DNA from: JAJCYL01 sp965206015
Lineage (GTDB): Bacteria; Bacteroidota; Bacteroidia; Cytophagales; Cyclobacteriaceae
Length of the DNA stretch: 64,000 bases
Direction: 5' to 3'
Assembly: GCA_965206015.1 (NCBI GenBank)
Contig: CBDBIW010000002.1
Span: 310,001-374,000 of the forward strand
Of this stretch, positions 8,562 through 16,534 are shown piece after piece (position 1 is the stretch's first letter; each line of letters opens with the position of its first letter). A program made the position numbers and the translations under genes. The notes under the pieces were generated by a model. That model made no database searches and had not been told where the DNA came from. It was given only the letters and a program-made list of their open reading frames with translations.

Positions 8562-8873
8562 TTAATTCTCTGTTTGCTTGTTTCTGTCAAAAATGATAGT
8601 TCCTACAAGTATTATTGCCCAAACTATATCAATTATATTCCATAATTCTCTTCCAAGTGAGATTTTGAAAATAGGATTAATTAGAATTACAGAAACAACA
8701 TAAAATACCATCCAACCTTTATTTTCTTTTTCATATTCGTTGAATGCTAAGAAAGCAAAACCAACCATACCTAAAAACCTAACAAATTGATAATATCCAT
8801 AAGGCATATCTGCTAAACAAATAGCGAATAAAACGGATAAAACAATTTTAGTTATTGCTATTTGATTTTTCAT
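8562..8873 (-). CDS. small membrane protein, DUF6804-like
   Basis: A 103-aa protein starting MKNQIAITKIVLSVLFAICL, with about four hydrophobic segments (residues 8-24, 30-46, 55-72, 80-97) and the pattern LADMPYGYYQFVRF, then NEYEKENKGW and ILINPIFKISLGRELW, which matches DUF6804 family proteins as I recall them. Function unknown. The ATG at 8873 overlaps the stop of the upstream gene as ATGA, so the longer possible start at 9062 is rejected. An attC-like palindrome follows the stop, so this may be a gene-cassette cargo. Confidence 0.7.
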   Translation of the reverse strand: MKNQIAITKIVLSVLFAICLADMPYGYYQFVRFLGMVGFAFLAFNEYEKENKGWMVFYVVSVILINPIFKISLGRELWNIIDIVWAIILVGTIIFDRNKQTEN

Positions 8874-9226
8874 TTTATCAATAATCCTATAATTAAAGTA
8901 ACAATCCCTGCAATAAAAGCAGTAAGCATATCTTTCCCTAATCCTTTCCCACTTGCAAATCTCACTAAAAACCCTTTCGTAAGCATTGGTCCTAATAACC
9001 AAACAACTGCGAGGTTTATGAAAAATAATGCTATCCAATGAAATTCTGTAATCTGAGTCCAAATAACTACAGGAATAATAAATCCGCTAATCCAAGGAAT
9101 TGAAGACATTAGAGGGTTGCTTGTATACATTTGTTTGTCAAATTCACTTCCATTTGATATAAACGAATGAATACCAAAAGTTGAAATAAACAATACTGCT
9201 GAAATAATTAAAATTACTGTACCCAT
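8870..9226 (-). CDS. hypothetical membrane protein
   Basis: A 118-aa protein with hydrophobic helices at about residues 1-20, 42-58, 65-85 and 100-117, and a polar stretch between the first two (SNGSEFDKQMYTSNP). I do not recognise a family. It is translationally coupled to the DUF6804-like gene (ATGA overlap) and follows a 45-aa ORF by 12 bp, so the three probably form one transcript. Confidence 0.65.
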   Translation of the reverse strand: MGTVILIISAVLFISTFGIHSFISNGSEFDKQMYTSNPLMSSIPWISGFIIPVVIWTQITEFHWIALFFINLAVVWLLGPMLTKGFLVRFASGKGLGKDMLTAFIAGIVTLIIGLLIK

Positions 9227-9238
9227 TTATATTTTGTT

Positions 9239-9376
9239 TTATAATGCACCACCAATTACATTGTTTTTATGATTTTCGACAACCTGTTCCATTTCAGAAA
9301 TCATATTATCTGCAATTTTATGTTGTTCAAAAAGGCTTAATTTTCTCACATTGTTATATTGTTTTTCGTGAACCAT
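9239..9376 (-). CDS. small hypothetical protein (45 aa)
   Basis: A short ORF beginning MVHEKQYNNVRKLSLFEQHK and ending NNVIGGAL. It is charged and helical in character with no membrane segment. It lies 35 bp downstream of a truncated ORF and 12 bp upstream of the 118-aa membrane protein, all on the minus strand. Coding is supported by position and composition only. Confidence 0.4.
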   Translation of the reverse strand: MVHEKQYNNVRKLSLFEQHKIADNMISEMEQVVENHKNNVIGGAL

Positions 9377-9411
9377 TTCCTTTTGAAAGTATTTATATTT
9401 CCAAGTTATCG

Positions 9412-9612
9412 TTAATGACCTGTTCCGTATTGGAAATTAATAATTTGATTTAATCCATCTTGATACAAATTAAAACTTCTCTTGTCGAGTGTTATTACGC
9501 TTCCCATTCCACCATAAGCGGCTTCATTTATAGAATTTACTATTACAGCAAATTTTTCAGGTAAAGATTGACCTTGTAAATCTGCATTGTCCTTATTTAA
9601 GTCTGAAAAAAT
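9412..9612 (-). pseudogene. C-terminal stub of a hypothetical gene, cut by IS copy 2
   Basis: An open minus-strand frame encodes DLNKDNADLQGQSLPEKF, then INEAAYGGMGSVITLDKRSF and NLYQDGLNQIINFQYGTGH before a stop at 9412. It has no start codon, and a stop lies at 9613-9615, close to the edge of the duplicated IS remnant at 9626. It looks like the 3' end of a gene removed by the IS event. No family recognised. Confidence 0.45.
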
Positions 9613-9678
9613 CTAAACAAGATATAAGATCGTTGCAAGGCATTCTGAAATATCACTCGTTATGTATTATAGTTACGT

Positions 9679-10549
9679 ATGCAAAAACAATCCATTCTCA
9701 GCCTGGCAGACAGCATTTGTGATCTACGAACCCGCAAAATAAAAAAGACTTTTTTCACTCAGATAAATACTGCTTTGGACCGGGGATCGATTGAATCAGT
9801 CATCTCTGCCTTTTATAAAAAGGGCAAGAGTGCGACAGGTAAACCCGGTTATGACGGGCTGTTGCTATTTAAGAGGTGTTTACTTCAAACAGGGTACGGA
9901 TTGAGCGATTATGAAGTAGAAGATCGTGTCAATGATCGTATTTCTTTTGGCTATTTCTGTGGATCAACAATAGACCAGGCAGCTCCGGATCCATAGTACT
10001 TTAAGCCGCTTTCGTAGTGCCATGTCCAAATCAGGTGGTTTTGAGCTGCTTTTGAAGGAGGTCAATTCGCAGTTGAGCAGGCATAAAATCATCGTTAAAA
10101 CAGGAGTCATAGTCGATGCCGGTGTGATAGAAACTCCTTTGAGGCCTAAAGGAAAAACCAATCATGAAGTCACTACGGACAGAGAAGATGAGCAAGAGGC
10201 GGGTGTCCATAAAACCTGCCCTTCAAGTGTAGATCAGGAGGCATCATGGTTAAAGAAGGGAGGTAAATATCATTATGGCCATAAGAAACATTGCCCCACC
10301 GATGAAGAGGGACTGGTGCCGGGTGTTGTGAGCACCAAAGCAAGTGTGAATGAAACAGGAAATCTATCTGAGGTGTCGGGCACAGTCGATTTACCTGAGG
10401 GTATTGCCCTGAAAGCTGATAAAGGGTACCAATCAGAGAAGAATGAGCAACTTCTCAAAAGCAAAAAACTCAAGAATCACATTTTGAAGAAAGCCAAAAA
10501 GAACAAGCCCCTGACCCATTGGGAGAAGCGTTTCAATAAATTAGTGTAG
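9679..10549 (+). pseudogene. IS5-family transposase, frameshifted and truncated (copy 2)
   Basis: Second copy of the broken IS5 transposase, in two ORFs (9679-9996 and 10022-10549). It differs from copy 1 by a handful of substitutions (for example FYKKGK for YYKKGK, and KGYQSEKNE for KGHPSEKNE). The same extra c before catagtact separates the frames, and the same IS3-type end (10545) supplies the terminal TAG after HWEKRFNKLV. The C-terminal third of a normal IS5 transposase is missing. Confidence 0.85.
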
Positions 10550-11231
10550 CCTTATCAAAAAATCGGACAGTTTAAAAATGAACAAATTAGTAACCTTAAA
10601 TGTATCAAAGAACCTTTGTACGTTGCTACAAAACCTAATCATACCTGGAGCATGGACTTTATGAGCGATGCACTTACAGATGGGCAAAAGATCAGCGTGT
10701 TCAATCTAACAGATGATTATAATCGAGAAGCTCCTGCCATCGAAGTGGGGCTTAGTTTTCCAGCAGATCGGGTAGTTAGAATCCTTGAAATCATGGAAGA
10801 AGAGCATGGATTGCCAAAGCACATAAGAGTAGATAATGGGCCAGAGTTCATCTCTCACCGATTGGGTGATTGGTGTAAGGCCAAGAACATCAGGTTAAAG
10901 TTTATCCAACCAGGTATGCCTACCCAAAACGCTTACATTGAAAGGTTCAATCGGCTCTTCAGAGAAGACGTTCCGGACGCCTGTTGGTTCGAGGATCTGG
11001 AGCAGCTACGTATCCTTGCTGAGCGTTGGAGACAAGATTATAACCGGCATCATCCCCATAGTTCACCTGGTGGAATATCACCGATGGACTACTATGTACA
11101 AGCTGTGAACAGTGGAAAAGTGCCTCCCCGCAAGCCTGTTCAGGACTTTACCACAATTAACAGCTCCCTGATAGCTAAAAAACCAACTAAAAAGTTGAAT
11201 TTAGAGTGGTTCGATAACTGGTAAGGCTACA
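10545..11231 (+). pseudogene. IS3-type element remnant with rve core (copy 2)
   Basis: Bounded by inverted ends tgtagcctta (10545) and taaggctaca (11231). One ORF, 10616-11224 (202 codons), encodes the integrase core of an IS3-family OrfB: HTWSMDFMSDAL, RVDNGPEFISHRLGDWC, FIQPGMPTQNAYIERFNRLF and RWRQDYNRHHPHSSPGG, which includes the D, D and E residues. OrfA and the first part of OrfB are deleted, so it cannot make a full transposase. The ends are intact and could still be recognised in trans. Confidence 0.8.
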
Positions 11232-11249
11232 TTTTTTGGTAAGGCTACA
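11222..11249 (-). repeat. two abutting IS3-type terminal ends
   Basis: On the minus strand, TGTAGCCTTACCAAAAAA (11249-11232) is followed at once by TGTAGCCTTACCAGTTATC. The first resembles the left end seen at 3965 and 10545 (tgtagccttatcaaaaaatc). The second is the right end of the remnant. This is the scar expected when a second IS3-type copy was deleted up to its terminal 18 bp. Confidence 0.6.
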
Positions 11250-11660
11250 CTCAGTCAGTATAAGACCGTCCTGAGCTACCTTAAACCGCTTCTTAAAGGT
11301 TTCCAGGTCGTGGCGCAGCCATACGGAGCGAACACCTGCCGGTGAAATAAACAGGCCTTCTTTCCTGAGTTCGTTACTTACACGCAACTGACCATGGGCG
11401 AGCTTATCTGTGGCAAAGGATACTACGGCCTCTTCAATTTCTTTTGCAACCCTATTTTGATGGATCGGCTTTTTTCGGCTAATTCTGCGCAAGACCATTT
11501 CACCACCGTTCTCATAGAGGTTTTTAAATCTGTAGAAGGAATCCCGGCTGTAACCCATAACTTTACAGGCCTGTGATACGTTGCCTGGTTGCTTGGCGAA
11601 CTCCAATATGCCAAGTTTCGAATTGATGATCTTTTGTTCATTACTCATAATTTTGTTCAT
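11250..11660 (-). pseudogene. IS481-family transposase, N-terminal fragment
   Basis: About 137 codons from ATG 11660: the N-terminal HTH part of an IS481-type transposase (GNVSQACKVMGYSRDSFYRF; KNRVAKEIEEAVV-like helix; GVRSVWLRHDLETFKKR). The homology runs to GLILTE and then stops exactly at the IS3-type terminal sequence (11249). The rest of the ORF, to 11187, reads through IS3-type ends. The integrase core is absent, so it is inactive. Confidence 0.8.
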
Positions 11661-11769
11661 TACTCATAATCTGAAATCTTAAAATATTTATAATTAAAAA
11701 TTAATGATTGTCAGATAAAGTCTTAACTGTTACATATTACGCCTAAGATTGTGGCAATCTATCGAGAAG

Positions 11770-12585
11770 TTATCGAACAATACTCGAAGTGGGTTTCCGG
11801 CAAAAGTGAATAGGGTCGTCTACTGGTAACGCATACATTTCAGCAAGTTCTTTTCCTAATTCGGCCGAGAAGTCTTCCAAAGAAACTTCAAAGCCTGCTT
11901 CCTTCAATCTATCTGGATAATCAAAACCATAGAGCCTCACATGATCGTCCTGACCAAATAATCGTTCTCGTTCTTTAAGATTTGTAATAGCGGGATCTTC
12001 TGTTGTAACCTCGGGTCGGGGGTTGAAAACAGGTATTTGAATAATTGACCATCCTCCCGGTTTTAGTACCCTGAAAATCTCCTTCATAGCCTTGCGGTCA
12101 TCAATAACATGTTCCATAACATGATTGCAAAATACTACATCAAATGTCTGCTCAGCAAAAGGCATTTCATGAATATCCATTTTTACTTTAGCCAGTGGAG
12201 ATTCGAAATCTGCTGAAGTGTACCTAATGTTTGGTAGTGATTCAAAGCGGTCTATAAAGCACAACTCTGGCGCAACATGTAAAACTTCCAGATCAGCACT
12301 AAAATATTCAGTCTTCTTTTTCAGGAATAACCACATTAATCGATGCCTTTCAAGAGCCAGGCAATTTGGGCATAACGCATTCTCTCTGGAATTCCGACCA
12401 TATGGAAGGAATTTTCTGAACCGTTTGGAGCAGACAGGGCATTCTACCTTATTTCCCAAGTAAAATAATGAGATTATTTTGAGGAAAAAGTGACTGAATA
12501 GTTGAAGGTATCTTCTGGGAACATTCTTGAGGAGAAAACTGATGAGATATTTCATTTTTACTCTTGCCGCTGGCAAAATTAACAA
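11770..12585 (-). CDS. class I SAM-dependent methyltransferase
   Basis: A 271-aa protein (MKYLISFLL, 10 codons in, is an equally likely start at 12555). A zinc-ribbon-like CPVC then CPNC pair (about residues 48-80) precedes a Rossmann methyltransferase domain. That domain has EVLHVAPE (modified motif I), VKMDIHEMPFAEQTFDVVFC, NHVMEHVIDDRKAMKEIFRV and LKPGGWSIIQIP. This is the Methyltransf_11 pattern, often linked to sugar or lipid modification. Substrate unknown. It stands alone between IS debris and the divergent ORF at 12673. Confidence 0.8.
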   Translation of the reverse strand: MLILPAARVKMKYLISFLLKNVPRRYLQLFSHFFLKIISLFYLGNKVECPVCSKRFRKFLPYGRNSRENALCPNCLALERHRLMWLFLKKKTEYFSADLEVLHVAPELCFIDRFESLPNIRYTSADFESPLAKVKMDIHEMPFAEQTFDVVFCNHVMEHVIDDRKAMKEIFRVLKPGGWSIIQIPVFNPRPEVTTEDPAITNLKERERLFGQDDHVRLYGFDYPDRLKEAGFEVSLEDFSAELGKELAEMYALPVDDPIHFCRKPTSSIVR

Positions 12586-12672
12586 TCGACTCTGTTAATG
12601 ATCGTTTAGCGCACAATTAATTACACTTTCTCATAAATCCCTGCCTATATTAGCAATTAAACAGGTGCCCTT

Positions 12673-13086
12673 TTGCAAAGGAGATATTACATAGTATTGA
12701 TTTTATTTCTCACCTCTTTATCCTTAGAAGCGCAGGATCAAGAAAATGTGCAGAAGCAATTACCGACAGAAAAAGTCGACAGAAAAAAAGACTCCAACAA
12801 AAGAAAAAACAGATCAAATAATAGCGTTAGAGAGATTTACAAAAAAAGAAGCTGGAAGATAGGCTATGGGAATCCATGTATCGAAGAGGCCACCCAGAAG
12901 ATGGGATTTATATATGCACCGGTTGTTAAAAGTCAGCCCGGGTATCGCTGGGAAGGTGGACGCAATTGGCATAACATGTGGGTAAAATTAGGTCTGGTAG
13001 TTAGAAGAGGCCCTTGGTGGAGAATAAGAATTAAGAAACAAATCACGGACTGTAGAAGAAAAAGTGGTGACATTGTAGGCGTATAG
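12673..13086 (+). CDS. hypothetical small secreted protein
   Basis: A 137-aa ORF with a TTG start. The N-terminus is a signal peptide (YYIVLILFLTSLSLEAQ), followed by a lysine-rich linker. The conserved-looking part is IGYGNPCIEEATQKMGFIYA, then GYRWEGGRNWHNMWVKLGL and ITDCRRKSGDIVG. I do not know a family name. Its last 154 bp overlap the end of the converging rhomboid ORF. Since this C-terminus looks structured, the rhomboid tail is the more likely spurious extension. No ATG is available; a second TTG at 12697 is an alternative. Confidence 0.55.
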   Translation: MQRRYYIVLILFLTSLSLEAQDQENVQKQLPTEKVDRKKDSNKRKNRSNNSVREIYKKRSWKIGYGNPCIEEATQKMGFIYAPVVKSQPGYRWEGGRNWHNMWVKLGLVVRRGPWWRIRIKKQITDCRRKSGDIVGV

Positions 13087-13748
13087 GCCTTGTTCTTATA
13101 GAAATAACTATAGTCGGCATCACCTGAAAAATTCACAAACCCATCATTATCATCGTTTTCGTCCTCTTTTGATAGATTTTTTGGACCCATTTGATTGCGA
13201 AAATAAAAAGCGCACACGGCTCCCACCACAATTCCCATAAGATGAGATTCCCAGGAAACATTTCCTTTCACAGCTCCGGGAAAAACCCCTTGAAGAACTC
13301 CTCCATACAAGAATAAAAAAGCCAGTGATATGGCCATTGATTGTGGTTCCTTTCTGAAAATCCCACTGAATAACAAGAAACCAATCATACCGTAAACTAA
13401 CCCGCTGGCCCCAATATGAAAGGCTTCCCTACCAAAAAGCCAAACTAATGTACCAGTACCCAGATATAATGTCACAATTAGTCTATTAGCTATCCGATGA
13501 TAAAAAAAAGTAATTGCAACCCCTAAAAATAAAAGTGGAAAACTGTTCGATAATAGGTGAGCTAAGTCATCGTGGATTAAAGGGCTAGTAATAATTCCAA
13601 TTGATCCTTTCAAGGTTCTCGGGTAGATACCCAAAATGCCAAAATCAACATTTAGGGCATATTCTACTCCTTCGATTACCCAAAGACCTACCACAAGGGA
13701 TAATGTCACGTATAGCCCTTTTCTAAACAAAAGACTCTCATGCTTCAT
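12933..13748 (-). CDS. rhomboid family intramembrane serine protease
   Basis: A 271-aa polytopic membrane protein. Catalytic motif GASG (Ser115) and the partner His169 in SWESHLMG are present, as is the HDDLAHLLSNS loop near residue 59. Six or so hydrophobic segments span residues 12-185. The acidic tail (SKEDENDDNDGF) is usual for Bacteroidota rhomboids, but residues after about 215 overlap the converging hypothetical gene and may be an extension caused by a lost stop. Its ATG shares one base with the glycosyltransferase stop (TGATG), so the two are coupled. Confidence 0.85.
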   Translation of the reverse strand: MKHESLLFRKGLYVTLSLVVGLWVIEGVEYALNVDFGILGIYPRTLKGSIGIITSPLIHDDLAHLLSNSFPLLFLGVAITFFYHRIANRLIVTLYLGTGTLVWLFGREAFHIGASGLVYGMIGFLLFSGIFRKEPQSMAISLAFLFLYGGVLQGVFPGAVKGNVSWESHLMGIVVGAVCAFYFRNQMGPKNLSKEDENDDNDGFVNFSGDADYSYFYKNKAYTPTMSPLFLLQSVICFLILILHQGPLLTTRPNFTHMLCQLRPPSQRYPG

Positions 13749-14872
13749 CAGTATTTTACTTCATAACCTTCACCTTGCCAATGGATTTTCTTTGAAAGAA
13801 GAAGGCTTATCGGAATCCATATGAATGCTAACGTAGAATATAAGACCATGAGCGGCCAGTACCTCAATAATCTTGGGATTTTCATTTTGTATTTGAGAAC
13901 CAAAAGCACAACTAAATCAGTAACCAGCTTGGTCAGCAAAGCCATATATGTCGCTCCTGGAGCTGCTAACCAGCCTAGTAACAATATCGATGAATACACA
14001 AAATGATACATGAATACAAAAGTCAAACCCAGCCATAATTGCCATCCCTGCTCATATCCTCCCCGCACCCACCTTCTTTGTTGGCTGAAAAGATGTTTAA
14101 GTGCCGGAACAGAGATTAAATAACCAACTGTTTCCGCTGAGCCGTGAAATTTTATTTTAGAGCCAGAATCAAGAACGATATGAATTAAGGCCAGGTCTTC
14201 TGCAATATTGAAATTAACCTTTTCTAATCCTCCGAAGGTCTCGTATATTGATCTTCGAATTGCCATATTTGGACCTGAGCAAATTGCCGGCAATCCCCAG
14301 CCAGACATACCAGCAGTAATTGGCTGGGTATATGCCAGTGAAACTTTTTCTAATGCTGACACGGAGAAATACCCCTCTTCCTCAGTCATTATCAAACCCC
14401 CAATCAGGCCAATATCTTCACTGATATCAAATAGCATGTGAGATAACCAAGAAGGGTGCATTCTTGTATCTGCATCGACTATAAATAGCCATTCCCCTTT
14501 TGCGTGTCTGGTCCCGAAAGCAATAACCCTGGCTTTTGCTTGAAGATGATTACCAGGTGCACCTTGTGTGCTCAGAAGTTTAATGTGAGGATATTTGGAG
14601 GCATAATCTGCAATAATATCAGCAGTGCGATCATGCGAATTGTCATCGATTAGAAGTATTTCTATCAATTTAGTGGGGTAATCCTGAGCGACTAATGCCT
14701 CTATACACCTTGGCAAGTCCTTTTCCTCATTCCGACATGCAACCAATATGGATATCTTAACCCTCTTATCTGTAGGTCTTGATCTGGACAAGCGAATCAT
14801 ACCTATGGATATTACTGCAAAAAAAAGGAAGTAGCCAACTCCCAACCCGATAATGAGGTCAGGCAAAATCAT
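13748..14872 (-). CDS. membrane glycosyltransferase, family 2
   Basis: A 374-aa GT-A enzyme. An N-terminal helix (residues 5-25) is followed by the catalytic domain: ISILVACRNEEKDLPRCIEA, IDDNSHDRT, VDADTRMHPSW (metal-binding DxD region), EDLALIHIVLDSG and QQRRWVRGGY (the QxxRW-type motif). Three C-terminal helices follow, ending SLLLSKKIHWQGEGYEVKY. It transfers a sugar to a lipid or polyprenyl acceptor at the inner membrane; the acceptor is unknown. It sits 15 bp downstream of an ACP gene and a ketosynthase gene, which suggests a glycosylated acyl product. Confidence 0.85.
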   Translation of the reverse strand: MILPDLIIGLGVGYFLFFAVISIGMIRLSRSRPTDKRVKISILVACRNEEKDLPRCIEALVAQDYPTKLIEILLIDDNSHDRTADIIADYASKYPHIKLLSTQGAPGNHLQAKARVIAFGTRHAKGEWLFIVDADTRMHPSWLSHMLFDISEDIGLIGGLIMTEEEGYFSVSALEKVSLAYTQPITAGMSGWGLPAICSGPNMAIRRSIYETFGGLEKVNFNIAEDLALIHIVLDSGSKIKFHGSAETVGYLISVPALKHLFSQQRRWVRGGYEQGWQLWLGLTFVFMYHFVYSSILLLGWLAAPGATYMALLTKLVTDLVVLLVLKYKMKIPRLLRYWPLMVLYSTLAFIWIPISLLLSKKIHWQGEGYEVKY

Positions 14873-14887
14873 AAGTGTGGTAGTGCC

Positions 14888-15172
14888 TTAATGGCCAATT
14901 TGCTTTTTAATGACCCCAATGGAATCGTTAACCGAATTCATATTATTGATAGATTCGTCTTCGATCAGGATATCAAATGCGGACTCTATATCGATAATGA
15001 TGTCAACAATATGGGCAGAATTTATTCTCAAATCCTCGACTAAAGACTCTTTACCCGTCAGATTTTCTAATTCCATCTTTACTCCAAGATAAGGCTTAAT
15101 GATCTCCTTTAACTTATCAAGGATTTCACTATCGTTCGTTATTAGTCTCTCCACTTTTTCAACATCAGACAT
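14888..15172 (-). CDS. acyl carrier protein, divergent
   Basis: A 94-aa four-helix ACP-like protein (GKESLVEDLRINSAHIVDII, then IESAFDILIEDESI). The usual phosphopantetheine motif DSL is replaced by NSA, with Ser52 in place. Its start overlaps the ketosynthase end by 31 bp, so it is likely a dedicated carrier for that enzyme. The unusual motif suggests a specialised pathway rather than housekeeping fatty acid synthesis. Confidence 0.75.
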   Translation of the reverse strand: MSDVEKVERLITNDSEILDKLKEIIKPYLGVKMELENLTGKESLVEDLRINSAHIVDIIIDIESAFDILIEDESINNMNSVNDSIGVIKKQIGH

Positions 15173-16413
15173 GCATTGATGTCACCAAATCCAAAACTTG
15201 CCTTTGCAATGATTTCACCGTCGAAATTAATGTATTGCTCGGGAATTTTAGACCTATGTGCATATTTTTCAATTTCCGAATGTAATTCACCGGTATTTAG
15301 CGATCCATGAAAATAACTATTGTGAAGCTGTAGGGCTGTAGCCACTAACTCAATTGACCCTGCCGCTCCTAAACAGTGTCCTATCATGGATTTCAAGGCA
15401 TTGATATAAGGAAAGTCCTTACCCTCACGATTTAAGGCTTCGGACCAATTCTTTATTTCCAATGAATCTGCCATTGTTGATGTGAGGTGACCGCAAATTC
15501 CATCGATGTCATTTTTACCAATTCCGCTATCTGCTAACGCACTGGCAATACACCTTTTCACACCTTCCGGGCTTGGAGCAGTCATTGTTCCCCCACTCCT
15601 TTGGCCACCAGAATTGACTTCACCCCCTAAAATTTCTGCATAAATTTTTACTCCTCGCTCCTGTGCTTGCTCTAATTCTTCTAAAACTAATGCCCCAGCA
15701 CCAGTTCCTGGTACAAAACCAAGAGCATTGTTGCTCATCGGTCTACTACCTTTTTCTGGCTCGTCATTAGCATCACGGCATAATATTCTCATTGAGTCGA
15801 ATGCCGCCCAATTATAGGCACCGTGACTTTCACAACTACCACAAAGCATAAGATTCGCCTTGCCACGGCGTATTCGCTCAAATCCTTGATAAACTGCTTC
15901 AGTGCCCGTACTACAGGCTGATGAGTTAGAACCAATCAAATTGCCTAAACCAAGGTAACCTCCCAAAAATGCACTGGTGCCGCTATTCATTGTCTGCTCA
16001 ATCACTCTAGAACCTAGATGACGAGTCTTGCCCTCATTTACCATTTGGAGTTTTTCACTAATAAACTCATCCATGGCCATCGATCCACAACCAAAAATCA
16101 CACCACTGTCCCAATCTGGTTCTTTGCGAGGAATGAGTTGAGCGTCTCTCCACGCATCAATACCTGCAATACCTCCGAAAATAATTGCTGTGTTTTCAAT
16201 GAATTTTAAGAATAAGGGATTGAAATATTGCGCTTTTAATTCGGGCGTCACTTCAGGAATTCCACTAATTTGACAGGCAAACTTCAATTCTTCAAGATGT
16301 GCATTGTGTCGTACTCCTGACAGGCAAGATTTCAGTGCCGTTTCAAATTGTTCGATCCCGACCCCATTTGGTGAAACAACCCCTAAGCCAGTTATCACAA
16401 CTCTTCTTGACAC
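15142..16413 (-). CDS. beta-ketoacyl-ACP synthase (FabF-like)
   Basis: A 423-aa condensing enzyme. It starts RRVVITGLGVVSPNGVG and carries the Cys-His-His triad: Cys167 in NSSACSTGTEA, His309 in CGHLTSTMAD and His346 in MIGHCLGAAGS. Length and motifs fit FabF/KAS II-type enzymes. CGHLTST replaces the common NAHGTST, which suggests a specialised KS as in polyene or secondary lipid pathways. It leads the run ketosynthase, ACP, glycosyltransferase, rhomboid. No ketoreductase or dehydratase is nearby, so it must share those with the cell or work in a modified route. Confidence 0.88.
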   Translation of the reverse strand: MSRRVVITGLGVVSPNGVGIEQFETALKSCLSGVRHNAHLEELKFACQISGIPEVTPELKAQYFNPLFLKFIENTAIIFGGIAGIDAWRDAQLIPRKEPDWDSGVIFGCGSMAMDEFISEKLQMVNEGKTRHLGSRVIEQTMNSGTSAFLGGYLGLGNLIGSNSSACSTGTEAVYQGFERIRRGKANLMLCGSCESHGAYNWAAFDSMRILCRDANDEPEKGSRPMSNNALGFVPGTGAGALVLEELEQAQERGVKIYAEILGGEVNSGGQRSGGTMTAPSPEGVKRCIASALADSGIGKNDIDGICGHLTSTMADSLEIKNWSEALNREGKDFPYINALKSMIGHCLGAAGSIELVATALQLHNSYFHGSLNTGELHSEIEKYAHRSKIPEQYINFDGEIIAKASFGFGDINACLMLKKWRD

Positions 16414-16534
16414 TCACCACTGAATTAGTGTGCAAATATATATTTGATTGATGAAATTGTCTATTAGCAATGTGAATGTTTTATTCTATTTACATTATTC
16501 TGTTTACATCTTTATTCAAGCAGAAGGGTAGCCT

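Larger units (their letters stand above)
9626..11231 (+). mobile_element. dead nested IS remnant, copy 2 (IS5-type cut by IS3-type)
   Basis: Near-identical partner of 3046-4569. The constant offset is 6580 bp up to the rve region, then 6662 bp after the 82-bp gap in copy 1. It carries the same one-base insertion in the IS5 transposase, the same IS3-type insertion point (10545) and the same missing IS5 right end. Its IS3-type rve ORF is longer and unbroken. Because both copies share inactivating lesions, the unit was copied after it was already dead. Confidence 0.85.

Noticed and set aside
8562..9062. Longer start for the DUF6804-like gene
   Set aside because: The first 63 residues would be the out-of-frame shadow of the upstream 118-aa gene; the ATGA overlap gives a natural start at 8873.
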